From assembly GCA_963999645.1 (NCBI GenBank), contig CAXEUY010000001.1, forward strand, positions 1-64,000: 64,000 bases of DNA, written 5' to 3'. Source of the DNA: MedAcidi-G1 sp002294285. Its GTDB lineage: Bacteria > Actinomycetota > Acidimicrobiia > Acidimicrobiales > MedAcidi-G1. The notes below the pieces were generated by a model. It did not search any database and was not told the DNA's origin. It worked only from the letters and a program-made list of their open reading frames with translations. The translations under genes were made by a program, and so were the position numbers. Below, one piece after another: positions 1-8,665 of the stretch. Within the stretch, counting starts at the first letter, position 1. Each line of letters starts with the position of its first letter.

Positions 1-322
1 ACCAAACTTCAAATGGCCTATCTTCTAGTTGAATAGTTCTTACTCCAACAGCCCAAGGGCCTTTGTCTAGGAATTGTTCAGGTCCGAAAGGTGGCAAAGA
101 AGTGGTCGTCACGGGTGCTTGAGTCGTTGTTGTGGTTGTTGCGGGTGGTTGAGTCGTTGTTGTGGTTGTCACGGGTGCTTGAGTCGTTGTTGTGGTTGTT
201 GTGGTTGTTGTGGTTGTCAAAGAAGTTGTTGTTGCGGGTGCTTGAGTCGTTGTTGGATCTTTTGTACCTGAGCAGGAAACAACCACGAATAACATGGAAG
301 TGGTCAAAAAAAACTTTTTCAT
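1..322 (-). CDS. Thr-rich lipoprotein, probable secreted alpha/beta-hydrolase (partial, cut by window edge)
   Basis: The gene runs off the left edge, so only its first 107 codons are visible. It starts at ATG 322-320, preceded by a GAGGGA ribosome site. The protein begins with a lipoprotein signal peptide (MKKFF, hydrophobic core, lipobox VVSC, Cys17 lipidated), so it should be anchored on the outer membrane face. Residues about 24-80 are a Thr/Gln/Pro linker built of ten-residue repeats (TTTTTTQAPV type). It is followed by FGPEQFLDKGPWAVGVRTI, which resembles the first strand of secreted alpha/beta-hydrolases of the PAF-acetylhydrolase or dienelactone-hydrolase kind (pattern GPYxVGVRT). The catalytic residues lie outside the window, so the enzyme class is an inference from that short stretch; the lipoprotein nature is well supported. 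It is divergent from the EamA gene, with 43 bases between them. Confidence 0.7.
   Translation of the reverse strand, partial: MKKFFLTTSMLFVVVSCSGTKDPTTTQAPATTTSLTTTTTTTTTTTTQAPVTTTTTTQPPATTTTTTQAPVTTTSLPPFGPEQFLDKGPWAVGVRTIQLEDRPFEVW
110..256. repeat. 30-nt tandem repeat encoding a Thr-rich linker
   Basis: Three near-perfect 30-base units (110-139, 140-169, 170-199) are followed by a TTG/TGG-rich degenerate stretch and a fourth partial copy at about 233-256. On the minus strand each unit encodes TTTTTTQAPV or TTTTTTQPPA in the lipoprotein. The unit length is a multiple of three, so copy-number change would lengthen or shorten the linker without a frameshift. Confidence 0.85.
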
Positions 323-365
323 AATGTCCCTCTAATTCTGATTCTAGAGTAGATAGCTTTCAGTA

Positions 366-1301
366 GTGAAAGAAAATACAACTAACTCCTCCGGTCAACT
401 GAGCGAGGAAAAAAGTTTCGAAAAGCTCGACTGGCTATTGTTGCTTACAGCTGCTGGGATTTGGGGTTCTTCGTTCTTATTTATGGACGTTGCGCTTGAG
501 GAAGAACATCCAGGTTTAATCACATGGCTAAGGCCTACATTAGGTCTAGTCGCACTTATCTGGTTTCCATCTTCAAGGAAGCCGATAGATGTTGAAGACA
601 GGCGGTCAATTGTTCTGTTAGGAGTAACCTGGGTGGCTTTTCCGTTCACAATGTTTCCATTAGCTCAACAGTGGATTGATTCTTCGATTACTGGAATGCT
701 AAATAGTGCGATGCCGATAATGACTTTAACGATTGGCGTCTTGGGGTTCGGAGTTCTGATCAAAAAAATTCAAATTTTGGGAATCCTTATCGGAATAGTC
801 GGAATATTATTCATAGGTTTACCCACTGTTAGTGGCGGCGGAACTAATGCTCTTGGCATTCTGTTTGTCATTTTGGCTGTTACTTCATATGGAGTCGGCG
901 TAAATATTGCAGGTCCTCTACAAAGAAAATATGGTTCACTGGCTGTTTTGTCAAAAGTGTTAGTAGTCGCCTCAGTAATAACTTTTCCATATGGGGTATA
1001 TGGAATTACAGAATCTGCTTGGTCGATGAAAGCATTTGGAGCAAATTTAGCAGTTGGGCTGGGAGGAACAGGTATAGCTTATGCAGCTGCTACTACTTTG
1101 ATCGGAAGGGTCGGTGCGGTACGTGCATCTATAGTTACCTATCTTATTCCTATAGTTGCAGCGCTGTTAGGGGTCCTTATTTTAAATGAAGAACTTTCTT
1201 TTTGGGAATTGTTTGGAGTATTTATTCTTTTATTAGGTGCATGGCTAACAACCCGAACGCAAGTAAATGTAAAAGCAATTCTCAATCCAAAAATTTCATA
1301 A
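366..1301 (+). CDS. EamA/DMT-family transporter
   Basis: A 311-residue membrane protein with about ten hydrophobic segments in two EamA-type halves: the first begins near LLLLTAAGIWGSSFLFMD (residues about 25-42), the second near residue 155 (LGILFVILAVTSYGVGVN). The C-terminal half ends with GVLILNEELSFWELFGV, the typical end of RhaT/YdcZ-like drug/metabolite transporters. The family exports or imports small metabolites across the cytoplasmic membrane; the substrate cannot be read from sequence. The start is GTG at 366 with a weak ribosome site. It is divergent from the lipoprotein and 56 bases before the VIT1-like gene on the same strand. Confidence 0.85.
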   Translation: MKENTTNSSGQLSEEKSFEKLDWLLLLTAAGIWGSSFLFMDVALEEEHPGLITWLRPTLGLVALIWFPSSRKPIDVEDRRSIVLLGVTWVAFPFTMFPLAQQWIDSSITGMLNSAMPIMTLTIGVLGFGVLIKKIQILGILIGIVGILFIGLPTVSGGGTNALGILFVILAVTSYGVGVNIAGPLQRKYGSLAVLSKVLVVASVITFPYGVYGITESAWSMKAFGANLAVGLGGTGIAYAAATTLIGRVGAVRASIVTYLIPIVAALLGVLILNEELSFWELFGVFILLLGAWLTTRTQVNVKAILNPKIS

Positions 1302-1357
1302 TCACAATTTCTTCGCTGAATATAAGCACTTACTCAATGTTTGGTTAAGTTGGTGTT

Positions 1358-2065
1358 GTGTTAGGAAGGGGAGCCGTACACAAGCATCGTGATGTGCAGG
1401 ATGGCGCAGCTAGAGCTGCAGTTTTCGGTATCAGTGATGGTCTTGTTTCAAATGTTTCTTTAATTCTTGGTATAGCCGGAGCAAGTACTGACCCATCAAT
1501 AATTAGAGTTGCCGGCATTTCAGGCTTATTAGCAGGAGCTGTTTCGATGGCTGCCGGAGAGTATGTTTCCTTGCAGGCACAGAAGGAATTAGTTGAACGA
1601 GAGTTGCTAATCGAAAAAAAGTCAATAGATACAAATTTAGAAGCTGAAACAGAAGAGTTGAAATCTATATACGAAGAAAGAGGAATTGACTCTGATCTAG
1701 CAGAAGAAGTCGCCCGACAAATCATGTCAAACTCTGAAATCGCTCTCGAAGTGCATGTAAGAGAAGAACTAGGTGTCAATCCTGGACAGCTTGGAAATCC
1801 TCTATTAGCGGCATCTTCTAGTTTCGTCTCTTTTTCCTTCGGAGCTTTTGTGCCTCTGATTCCTTGGCTGATAGGTGAAGGAAACAGTGCAATTTGGACT
1901 TCTGCGATTATGGGCATCTTTTCCACTGCACTTGTCGGAGGTGTCCTTGCCCGACTTTCGGGCCGATCAGTTTTCAAGACCTCGACGAGACAAATGTTGG
2001 TAGCTGCAGCAGCTTGCTCAGTTACTTATTTGATCGGCAGTTTACTTGGAACAAGTATTACTTAA
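1358..2065 (+). CDS. VIT1/CCC1-family iron or manganese transporter
   Basis: A 235-residue protein of the VIT1/CCC1 family, which moves Fe2+ or Mn2+ across membranes. The N-terminal AAVFGISDGLVSNVSLILG and GAVSMAAGEYVSLQAQKE stretches are the family signature. They are followed by an acidic helical cytoplasmic insert (residues about 75-135, rich in Glu) that binds metal in characterised members, and three C-terminal membrane segments. The start is GTG at 1358. Its stop overlaps the stop of the convergent P450 gene by four bases. A second metal transporter (CDF family) lies 1.3 kb downstream on the other strand, so this corner may handle divalent metal homeostasis (inference). Confidence 0.9.
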   Translation: MLGRGAVHKHRDVQDGAARAAVFGISDGLVSNVSLILGIAGASTDPSIIRVAGISGLLAGAVSMAAGEYVSLQAQKELVERELLIEKKSIDTNLEAETEELKSIYEERGIDSDLAEEVARQIMSNSEIALEVHVREELGVNPGQLGNPLLAASSSFVSFSFGAFVPLIPWLIGEGNSAIWTSAIMGIFSTALVGGVLARLSGRSVFKTSTRQMLVAAAACSVTYLIGSLLGTSIT

Positions 2066-3330
2066 CTTTCAAAGATAGGGCCAGGGTCAACTCTTTCTCC
2101 CTGGGGAAACACGACAGGCATATGTTTAACCCCATTAATGAAATTAGACCTCAGTCTCGATGGTGATCCATCTAGTGATATATCGGGCATTCTCTTGCAA
2201 ACTTCTTCGAAAATTATTCGAAGTTCCATTCTTGCTAAGTTCGCTCCCAAACAGTAATGGGGCCCACCACCTCCAAACCCGACATGATTATTTGGCGAGC
2301 GCGAAATATCTAATTTAAAAGGATTTTCGAATTCAGTTTCATCTCGGTTTGCGGAAACATGCCACATCACTATTTTGTCTCCTTTGTTAATTTTTTGACC
2401 GTGTATCTCAGTTTCTTGAGATGCCGTTCTTCTAAAATGCATTACTGGACTTGCATATCTAACTATTTCGTCAACAGCAGTATCGATTAAATCTGCAATA
2501 TTTGATTTCAAAAGGTCGAACTGATCAGGATGTTCCAAAAGAGCCCATAAACCTTGCGAAGTTGCATTGCGTGTAGTTTCATTGCCGGCAACAGACATCA
2601 GTAGCATAAATCCATCGATTTCATGCTCATTGAGAACAGTAGGTTCTCCATCGTCTCCCATAATTTCAGCATTAATAAGACGAGTGATTAAATCGTCCTG
2701 AGGATTTTCGCGTCTTTCATTAGCCAGTTGATTCGCATATGCATATAGTTCGAAGGCTGCCGCCTGGTTGTCTTGACCAGAATATTCGGGATCTTCAATT
2801 CCGATCATTCTGTTAGACCATTCGAAAAGTTTATTCCGTTCTTCTTGCGGCACTCCCATGATCTCTGCAATAGCTTGTAGAGGAAGTTCAGCTGCCACAT
2901 CAACTACGAAATCGCAACTGCCTTTTTCAATCACTTCATTAACAATCAAGGTTGCGCGATGACGCAAGTACTTTTCAAGTAGACCGATCATACGTGGGGT
3001 GAAACCACGATTAACTAGTTTCCTATAACGAGTGTGCTTAGGAGGGTCTGTGTAAAGCATTTGTGTTCCGCGTAGATCAAAACCTTGAGAACCGTCTTCA
3101 TGCTCATGTGGGTCCGCTATTGATATCCCACCAATTTCAGAAGAGAAAACTTCAGCATTTCGATTTACTTCTACAAGATCTTTGTGCTGTACGACATTCC
3201 AGAAACCAGGTCCATTTGGTTCTTCATGCCAACTGATGGGATTGTGAGCACGTAAGTAAGAAAACATTTCATGGTGTTCTTGTGCTAGAAACCTATCAAG
3301 ATCTAAGAGGTTGATATCTTCAAATTCCAT
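2062..3330 (-). CDS. Cytochrome P450 (CYP125/CYP124/CYP142-like)
   Basis: A 422-residue soluble P450. The heme-ligand loop FGGGGPHYCLG has its Cys near residue 360. The I-helix oxygen-activation motif is SVAGNETTRN, and the K-helix Glu-x-x-Arg reads EIVRYASP. The DPPKHTRYRKLVNRGFTPR stretch is typical of actinobacterial P450s acting on sterols, methyl-branched lipids or fatty acids; substrate assignment stays open. P450s need a ferredoxin and a reductase. None adjoins this gene, but a suitable pair lies at 48.6-50.0 kb. The 4-nt convergent overlap with the VIT1-like gene involves both stops. A ChsH/Ltp2-type module about 4 kb away supports a role in lipid side-chain oxidation (inference). Confidence 0.93.
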   Translation of the reverse strand: MEFEDINLLDLDRFLAQEHHEMFSYLRAHNPISWHEEPNGPGFWNVVQHKDLVEVNRNAEVFSSEIGGISIADPHEHEDGSQGFDLRGTQMLYTDPPKHTRYRKLVNRGFTPRMIGLLEKYLRHRATLIVNEVIEKGSCDFVVDVAAELPLQAIAEIMGVPQEERNKLFEWSNRMIGIEDPEYSGQDNQAAAFELYAYANQLANERRENPQDDLITRLINAEIMGDDGEPTVLNEHEIDGFMLLMSVAGNETTRNATSQGLWALLEHPDQFDLLKSNIADLIDTAVDEIVRYASPVMHFRRTASQETEIHGQKINKGDKIVMWHVSANRDETEFENPFKLDISRSPNNHVGFGGGGPHYCLGANLARMELRIIFEEVCKRMPDISLDGSPSRLRSNFINGVKHMPVVFPQGERVDPGPIFES

Positions 3331-3381
3331 AGAGTTTCCAGTCGCTACTTCGATGGTAACACTTTGGGGATTGAGCGCAAA

Positions 3382-4293
3382 TTAGTTACTGTCTAAAATC
3401 TCGGGCTCAATAAATATAGGCCCAGCATCTTTCACCTCAGTGTTAATTGTTTCTTCAAGGTCATTAATGATGACGGCGATCTCTTTGGCTTGTAGAGATT
3501 CATCGAAAACTACTCTTGCCCCTATAAGAATTTCCTCTGGTCCTAGATGCTGAGTTCTGATTTCAATAACTTGTGATATTCCTTTGCACTCTTGAATAAG
3601 TTTCTCGATTTTTGTGCGGTCTTTTTCGTTAGCAGATTCACCTATTAAAAGACTGTGCATTTCGCGCGCTAGAACGGCTGCTATCAAACCTAAAAGAATT
3701 CCTATTGAAAGAGTGCCTATCCCGTCCCATAACGGTTCCCCTGTAATTTTCACCAGAGATATTGCTGCAAGAGCAATAACCATTCCAAACAGTGCTCCTG
3801 CATCTTCTAGAAGCACCACGGGAATTTCTGGCTGCTTAGAGCGAATAACAAATTTGGACCAAGAAGCTCCACCCTTGATCGTTCTAGCCTCAACTATTGC
3901 AGTACGAAAAGAAAAAGACTCGATGAATATGCCGAAAATTAGAATCCCTATAGCCCAACTAGCATTTTCAAGTGGATGAGGGTGGCGAATTTTCTCGATT
4001 CCTTCGTAAATAGCGAATAGAGATCCCAATGAGAATAAAATTAGAGCCACCACAAAAGACCAAAAGTAGCGTTCGCGGCCGTATCCAAAAGGATGTCTTT
4101 TGTTCGGGTTTCGTTTCGCCCTTTTCGTACCTAGTAGCAACAGTAACTGGTTAGCTGAATCTGCACTGGAATGGATTCCTTCTGCAAGCATTGTGGACGA
4201 TTTCGTAACCGCGAAACCTATGAATTTAGCAATAGCTATTCCAACGTTTGCTACTAATGCAGCGAGAATAGTTTTTTTACCTGTTGTAGCCAT
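3382..4293 (-). CDS. Cation diffusion facilitator family transporter
   Basis: A 303-residue CDF-family protein exchanging Zn2+, Mn2+ or Fe2+ against protons. Membrane segments begin at residue about 8. The metal site of the second segment reads EGIHSSADSANQ, the matching segment-five site is LLEDAGALFGM, and HPFGYGRERYFWSF is the usual loop after segment two. The C-terminal 90 residues form the soluble dimerisation domain (GISQVIEIRTQHLGPEEIL). Overall resemblance is to the SLC30A9-like branch. ATG start at 4293. It is divergent from the MaoC-like gene with a 112-base AT-rich gap that holds no clear site. Confidence 0.92.
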   Translation of the reverse strand: MATTGKKTILAALVANVGIAIAKFIGFAVTKSSTMLAEGIHSSADSANQLLLLLGTKRAKRNPNKRHPFGYGRERYFWSFVVALILFSLGSLFAIYEGIEKIRHPHPLENASWAIGILIFGIFIESFSFRTAIVEARTIKGGASWSKFVIRSKQPEIPVVLLEDAGALFGMVIALAAISLVKITGEPLWDGIGTLSIGILLGLIAAVLAREMHSLLIGESANEKDRTKIEKLIQECKGISQVIEIRTQHLGPEEILIGARVVFDESLQAKEIAVIINDLEETINTEVKDAGPIFIEPEILDSN

Positions 4294-4405
4294 GATTCAG
4301 ATTTTTTCTTTTTTTATTTCTAATATTTCTATCAGAAAACCATAGTTTCGCATCTTTCATATCGAGGTAATAAGTTTGTAAAAGTCAGTTAGAAAAGGGA
4401 AGCAA

Positions 4406-4858
4406 GTGAAAAATTTTAGTTCTCCAGATGAATTGTTAAAAGCGAAAGGTGAACATCTTGGATACAGCCGTTGGATCGAAATTGATCAGAAACGAATAGA
4501 TTTATTTGCAGAAGCTACTGGAGACGATCAGTGGATACATGTCAATCCGAAAAAAGCTGCTGAAGGCCCCTTCGGGAAGACAATAGCTCACGGGTATTTA
4601 ACCCTTTCTCTAACAAATCATCTTCTACCTGAAATTTTTCATGTGGAGGGTATCTCTATGGGAATTAATTATGGTACGGATCGGGTAAGGTTTCCTGCAC
4701 CAGTAACAGTGGAATCAAGTGTTCGTTTAGGAGCTGAACTCCTTGATGTAATTGAGATAGATAATGGTGTGCAAACTGTCATTCAACTTACTGTTGAAAT
4801 AGAGGGCGGGGATAGACCTGCATGCGTTGTTGATAGTTTGAGTCGTTTCATCTGGTAG
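4406..4858 (+). CDS. MaoC-like (R)-specific enoyl-CoA hydratase
   Basis: A 150-residue single hotdog-fold protein. The hydratase motif FAEATGDDQWIHVNPKKAA places the catalytic Asp and His at about residues 39 and 44, followed by FGKTIAHGYLTLSL. Such enzymes hydrate (2E)-enoyl-CoA to (3R)-hydroxyacyl-CoA; this single-domain form resembles mycobacterial HtdZ (Rv0130). The start is GTG at 4406 behind an AAAGGGA ribosome site. The methionine aminopeptidase gene follows within 25 bases on the same strand. Confidence 0.9.
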   Translation: MKNFSSPDELLKAKGEHLGYSRWIEIDQKRIDLFAEATGDDQWIHVNPKKAAEGPFGKTIAHGYLTLSLTNHLLPEIFHVEGISMGINYGTDRVRFPAPVTVESSVRLGAELLDVIEIDNGVQTVIQLTVEIEGGDRPACVVDSLSRFIW

Positions 4859-4881
4859 TCGAATCAAGGTAACCTTTTTTG

Positions 4882-5814
4882 GTGTCGAAAAGGAAACGTA
4901 AAACAGGACCGTTAGCGCCTCCTTCAGTTCCACCTGTAGAAGCTGGAATCGTGAGTCCGTCTAGGTTAGTGCCACCGAATATAAAAAAGCCACCTTATGC
5001 ACTCACAGGTGACCCTGGCAGATCAATCTCGTCATTGGTTAGAGATGACGATGAAATTGAAAGAATGGAAAAAGCCGGAAAGATAGCTGCACTAGTTTTG
5101 CTTGAAGCAGGTTCGAATGTTAGCCCCGGTATCACAACCGATAAGATCGACGAAATTGTCCATGAGATGATTCTTTCTTTTGATGCGTATCCAAGTCCGC
5201 TTAATTACAGAGGCTTTCCGAAGTCAGTTTGCACATCGGTAAATGAAGTTATCTGCCATGGGATACCAGACAGCCGTTCTTTGCAGGAGGGTGACATAGT
5301 CAATATCGATGTCACTGTTTACCATGAGGGGGTCCACGGAGATACTTCAGTTACTTTTCCAGTAGGGGAAATCCCTGAACGTGATATTCAGTTAATTAAA
5401 GACACACGAAAAGCTATGGAATTAGGGATAGAAGAAGTTAAGCCAGGAAGACCTGTCAATGTTATTGGCAGGGCAATTGAAAGACATGCAAAGAGAAATT
5501 CGTTGGGGGTTGTTCGGGAATTCATCGGTCATGGGGTTGGAACAGAATTTCATAGTTCATTACAGATCCCGCATTACTACGATCCATATGCTTCAACAGA
5601 GATGCTTCCTGGGATGACTTTTACGATTGAACCAATGTTGACACTTGGGGATCCATCTGCCCAGATGTGGAGTGATAATTGGACTGCGGTTACAAGAGAT
5701 GGGAGACGTACTGCTCAATTTGAGCACACAATTTTAGTAACAGAAGATGGCGCAAGACGTCTTACAGTTCTTGAAGATGGTATAGCACCTTCGGATCTGC
5801 TTTTTGCTCAGTAA
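4882..5814 (+). CDS. map: Methionine aminopeptidase type I, with N-terminal extension
   Basis: Removes the initiator Met from nascent proteins. The pita-bread fold metal ligands are visible: two Asp in NIDVTVYHEGVHGD, His in EFIGHGVGTEFH, Glu in TIEPML and Glu in QFEHTIL. An N-terminal proline-rich extension (residues about 10-45) resembles the ribosome-associated type 1c enzyme of mycobacteria. TTG at 4879 and GTG at 4882 are adjacent candidate starts; GTG 4882 is preferred because AAGG at 4866-4869 is nearer optimal spacing for it. Length (about 310) fits the 1c class. Confidence 0.93.
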   Translation: MSKRKRKTGPLAPPSVPPVEAGIVSPSRLVPPNIKKPPYALTGDPGRSISSLVRDDDEIERMEKAGKIAALVLLEAGSNVSPGITTDKIDEIVHEMILSFDAYPSPLNYRGFPKSVCTSVNEVICHGIPDSRSLQEGDIVNIDVTVYHEGVHGDTSVTFPVGEIPERDIQLIKDTRKAMELGIEEVKPGRPVNVIGRAIERHAKRNSLGVVREFIGHGVGTEFHSSLQIPHYYDPYASTEMLPGMTFTIEPMLTLGDPSAQMWSDNWTAVTRDGRRTAQFEHTILVTEDGARRLTVLEDGIAPSDLLFAQ

Positions 5815-5818
5815 TAAA

Positions 5819-7435
5819 TTAACGCCAAGTTGCTGTGCCAGATTTAGCCAATGCAACCCATGTATTACCAGGAGTTAAGCGTATGGGTATCCCATTAGAA
5901 GTTATTTCTGCTGGTTCTGAATCCTTTTTACGTTTCCATTCCCCTTCGATCAAGTGACCATCAGTGAATACCCATACCTCACCACTTCCTTCAGTAATAG
6001 CTTCAGGTGACCTTAGGTCTGCGGCGCTTTTTCCATAAGAAGTGAATTGTATAACTACATTGGTGGGGGCTACACGTACTCCATCCCCATCTCCATGCGG
6101 TTCACCATTGTGAGTTCTTTCCCATCCTGACCCGTTCCATGAATAATCTATTTCTGCATGACCAAAATCTATGAAGACACCTGTTGCCTCTTTGGCATTC
6201 GGATGGAGCGGTGCATTTTCGGTTCTGAAAGTAAAAGGAGGTTTTGGTATCTCATCTCTATCCGAGTGCAACTCCCAGAGTCTTTCTGTGGAAGTGAATA
6301 GGTTATGAGGTGCTCTACGCGAAGTAGAACGCCAGTAACTGTCACGCGAGTTGTCATAGCCAACATCTGTCAGATCCGATTCTCTCACAACCTTTCTTGT
6401 TCCACGGTTGGCACCAGAGTAAGCAAAAAGCGGCCTATCGAAACCAGTAAGAAGAGGGGGATCGGATGTTCTAGCTGAACGCACAGGTCCAACTACTCTT
6501 GAGTCGGTGGTTTGGAAAATAGCTATTAAACGAGTTAAACCAGCTTCAACAAGTTCTTCGTAGACAACATCAGCCTGATTAATTCCAGCTTGTGGTCTTG
6601 CTATTGAAACATTATCTATTTTTACTGCTAGAGCTGGCCGACGTATATCGTTTCCTGGTAGTCCTGTCCATTGCTTCGTTAGCTCCAAAAGTCGGTATCT
6701 TTCGATCTCGCCATCAAGCTGACTTGTTTCGACCTCTAAATTGTCAATTTCGGTTTCTAGAGTTTTTATACCTGATCTAATATTCAAAATCTGTTCATTT
6801 ATCGTGGGTATACGAGCGCGGGTATCTTCTTGCAGTTGTATGTAATCTCTTTGTTTACTTCTTGCTTTGGTTATTTCTTCCCGCACTTCGGAAACACGCT
6901 CTCCAGTGACACGCATCTTTGAATCAACAGAAGCTAGCCTGCCTTCAGTTTCGTCGATAAGAGCTTTATAAAGAATTTGGCTTCGAATGCCTCTAAGAGT
7001 TTCATCTGTTAACTGAGCTGATTGAGTGAGAACAGAGTTCATCCTTTCGTCATTTCGCACGTAGGAGTCAATAGCAAGTTCGCGTCTTAATTGAAAGGGC
7101 TCTGAGCGAGAGGACCAGACTTGAATGTAATCGTCCGCTATAAGCTCAAGTTTTATTGGGTGTTTAGCAAGCTGTGAGTCTTCATTGTTTATCAGTGTCT
7201 CAATTTCTGAAATAGTTTCATCTATTTCCAAAAGTTCATTTTGGAAATCAGATATTCTCTGCTCTTCCGCTTTTATGTCTCTTTTTATCTCATCTACATC
7301 AGAATTGATTTTGTCGATTTGTTTCTGAAGTTCGGATATTTCTTTGTCATAGGGTCCGGCTTGTGCGCTGGGAAGTGTAATCAAAGCCAAAATAGCTAGT
7401 GACGAAAAACAACATACAAACCGCCGGATAGCCAT
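5819..7435 (-). CDS. Secreted coiled-coil protein with DUF3048 (YerB-like) domain
   Basis: A 538-residue exported protein. Residues 1-26 are a Sec signal peptide ending in AQA. Residues about 30-250 are long heptad-rich coiled coils (for example ISELQKQIDKINSDVDEIK), reminiscent of cell-wall hydrolase regulators. Residues about 265-535 match DUF3048/YerB (ALAVKIDNVSIARPQAGIN, then VYEELVEAGLTRLIAIFQ and VGPVRSARTSD). DUF3048 proteins are usually lipoproteins of unknown role; here the lipobox is absent and a coiled coil is fused in front. No catalytic motif of a peptidoglycan hydrolase is seen. It converges on map with a 4-base gap. Confidence 0.85.
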   Translation of the reverse strand: MAIRRFVCCFSSLAILALITLPSAQAGPYDKEISELQKQIDKINSDVDEIKRDIKAEEQRISDFQNELLEIDETISEIETLINNEDSQLAKHPIKLELIADDYIQVWSSRSEPFQLRRELAIDSYVRNDERMNSVLTQSAQLTDETLRGIRSQILYKALIDETEGRLASVDSKMRVTGERVSEVREEITKARSKQRDYIQLQEDTRARIPTINEQILNIRSGIKTLETEIDNLEVETSQLDGEIERYRLLELTKQWTGLPGNDIRRPALAVKIDNVSIARPQAGINQADVVYEELVEAGLTRLIAIFQTTDSRVVGPVRSARTSDPPLLTGFDRPLFAYSGANRGTRKVVRESDLTDVGYDNSRDSYWRSTSRRAPHNLFTSTERLWELHSDRDEIPKPPFTFRTENAPLHPNAKEATGVFIDFGHAEIDYSWNGSGWERTHNGEPHGDGDGVRVAPTNVVIQFTSYGKSAADLRSPEAITEGSGEVWVFTDGHLIEGEWKRKKDSEPAEITSNGIPIRLTPGNTWVALAKSGTATWR

Positions 7436-7486
7436 AAAGTGAGCGTAGATCTCTTAGAGCCTCAAGGTGGGTCATCTAAGTAATTT

Positions 7487-8665
7487 TTATCTGTCTTGGC
7501 TTAAAATTAGTGCACTTGTAGGTACTGACGTTCCCGCGGTTACCAATGCGTTTTCAACGTCCTCAACTTGATTGACTGAGGTTCCACGAATTTGACGGAC
7601 TGCTTCCGCTATGCCGTTCATTCCGTGAATGTAAGCTTCTCCCAACTGGCCACCATTTGTGTTCGTAGGCAGCGAACCTCCCATATCTATATTCCCATCA
7701 CGTATAAATTCTTTTGCTTCTCCTTTTCCGCAGAATCCAAGCTCTTCAAGTTGAGGTAGAAATAGGGGAGTAAAATGGTCATAAATATTTGCAACTTGAA
7801 TGTCCGAAGGCTTTAGTCCTGTATTTTCCCATAGTTGATCGGCGCATAGCTTCATCTCTGGGATTCTTGCAATATCATCCCTGTAGTAGCTCCTCATTGC
7901 TTGCTGGTCGTCTGTAGAACCTTGGGCAGCTGAAGCGATTACAGCTGGAGGGTGCGGAAGGTCCCTAGCCCGTTCCAGTGAAGTCACAAGAATTGCCTGA
8001 CCGCCGTCAGACTCCTGACAACAATCGAGTAAGTGTAGAGGTTCCACGATCCATCTACTTTCTTGGTGTTCTTCTAGAGTGATTGGTTTTTCATAGAAAA
8101 AAGCTGCTGGGTTAGTTGAAGCGAATTTTCTATCAGTGACCGCTACACGTCCAAAATCCTCAGAAGTAGCTCCTGATAGGTGCATGTAGCGCGTAGCGAA
8201 CATTGCAACCCAACTAGCGGGGGTAAGAAGACCGAAAGGTGAAGTCCACCCAAAAGTTACGTCGAATGCTTCAGCGCCACCGTGTTTGTCTTGAACTCCA
8301 CTTCCAAACCTGTGCCAAGAGCGTTCATTGAAAGCTCTATAACACAGTACGTATTTTGCAGAACCTGAAAAAATTGCTGAAGCTGCTTGGCCGATAGTCC
8401 CGCAAGCTGCACCTCCACCATGCGGGATCATGCTGAAGTGGGTCAAAGATGGTATTCGTAGATTACGTGCTACTTCTATTTCAAAATTTTGTTCAGCGCT
8501 AAACGTTACAATTCCGTCTACGCTTGCAGCTGAAATTCCAGCATCTTCTATGGCAGCTTCGCAGGCTTCCACAGCTAGTTCCATTGGGGTTCTCCCGGAA
8601 TCCTTAGAGAATTCAGTGGAACCTATACCTACTATTGCTGCTTGGTAAGAAGAACTAGAATTCAT
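7487..8665 (-). CDS. Ltp2-like thiolase-fold aldolase (lipid-transfer protein family)
   Basis: A 392-residue SCP-x-type thiolase-fold protein. The position that carries the nucleophilic Cys in true thiolases reads MIPHGGGAACGTIGQAAS, so the normal Cys is absent, as in Ltp2, the retro-aldolase that ends cholesterol side-chain degradation. ANIYDHFTPLFLPQLEELGF and the C-terminal GQLGEAYIHGMNGIAEAV are also Ltp2-like. Its ATG overlaps the stop of the upstream MaoC-DUF35-MaoC gene as ATGA, so the two are translationally coupled. In mycobacteria Ltp2 docks on the DUF35 domain of ChsH2 and cleaves a 3-hydroxyacyl-CoA side chain, releasing propionyl-CoA; the same reaction type is likely, the substrate is not known. 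Confidence 0.85.
   Translation of the reverse strand: MNSSSSYQAAIVGIGSTEFSKDSGRTPMELAVEACEAAIEDAGISAASVDGIVTFSAEQNFEIEVARNLRIPSLTHFSMIPHGGGAACGTIGQAASAIFSGSAKYVLCYRAFNERSWHRFGSGVQDKHGGAEAFDVTFGWTSPFGLLTPASWVAMFATRYMHLSGATSEDFGRVAVTDRKFASTNPAAFFYEKPITLEEHQESRWIVEPLHLLDCCQESDGGQAILVTSLERARDLPHPPAVIASAAQGSTDDQQAMRSYYRDDIARIPEMKLCADQLWENTGLKPSDIQVANIYDHFTPLFLPQLEELGFCGKGEAKEFIRDGNIDMGGSLPTNTNGGQLGEAYIHGMNGIAEAVRQIRGTSVNQVEDVENALVTAGTSVPTSALILSQDR

Noticed and set aside
110..256. Regular repeats as a CRISPR array
   Set aside because: Units are contiguous with no unique spacers and are in frame within a lipoprotein gene.
74..324. Two plus-strand frames encoding a Cys-rich metallothionein-like peptide and a Leu/Trp-rich peptide
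   Set aside because: They are antisense readings of the 30-nt repeats that encode the Thr-rich lipoprotein on the minus strand, which has a signal peptide and ribosome site.
1345..1977. 210-residue minus-strand frame
   Set aside because: Fully antisense to the VIT1-like transporter, Ser/Thr-rich shadow with no family resemblance.
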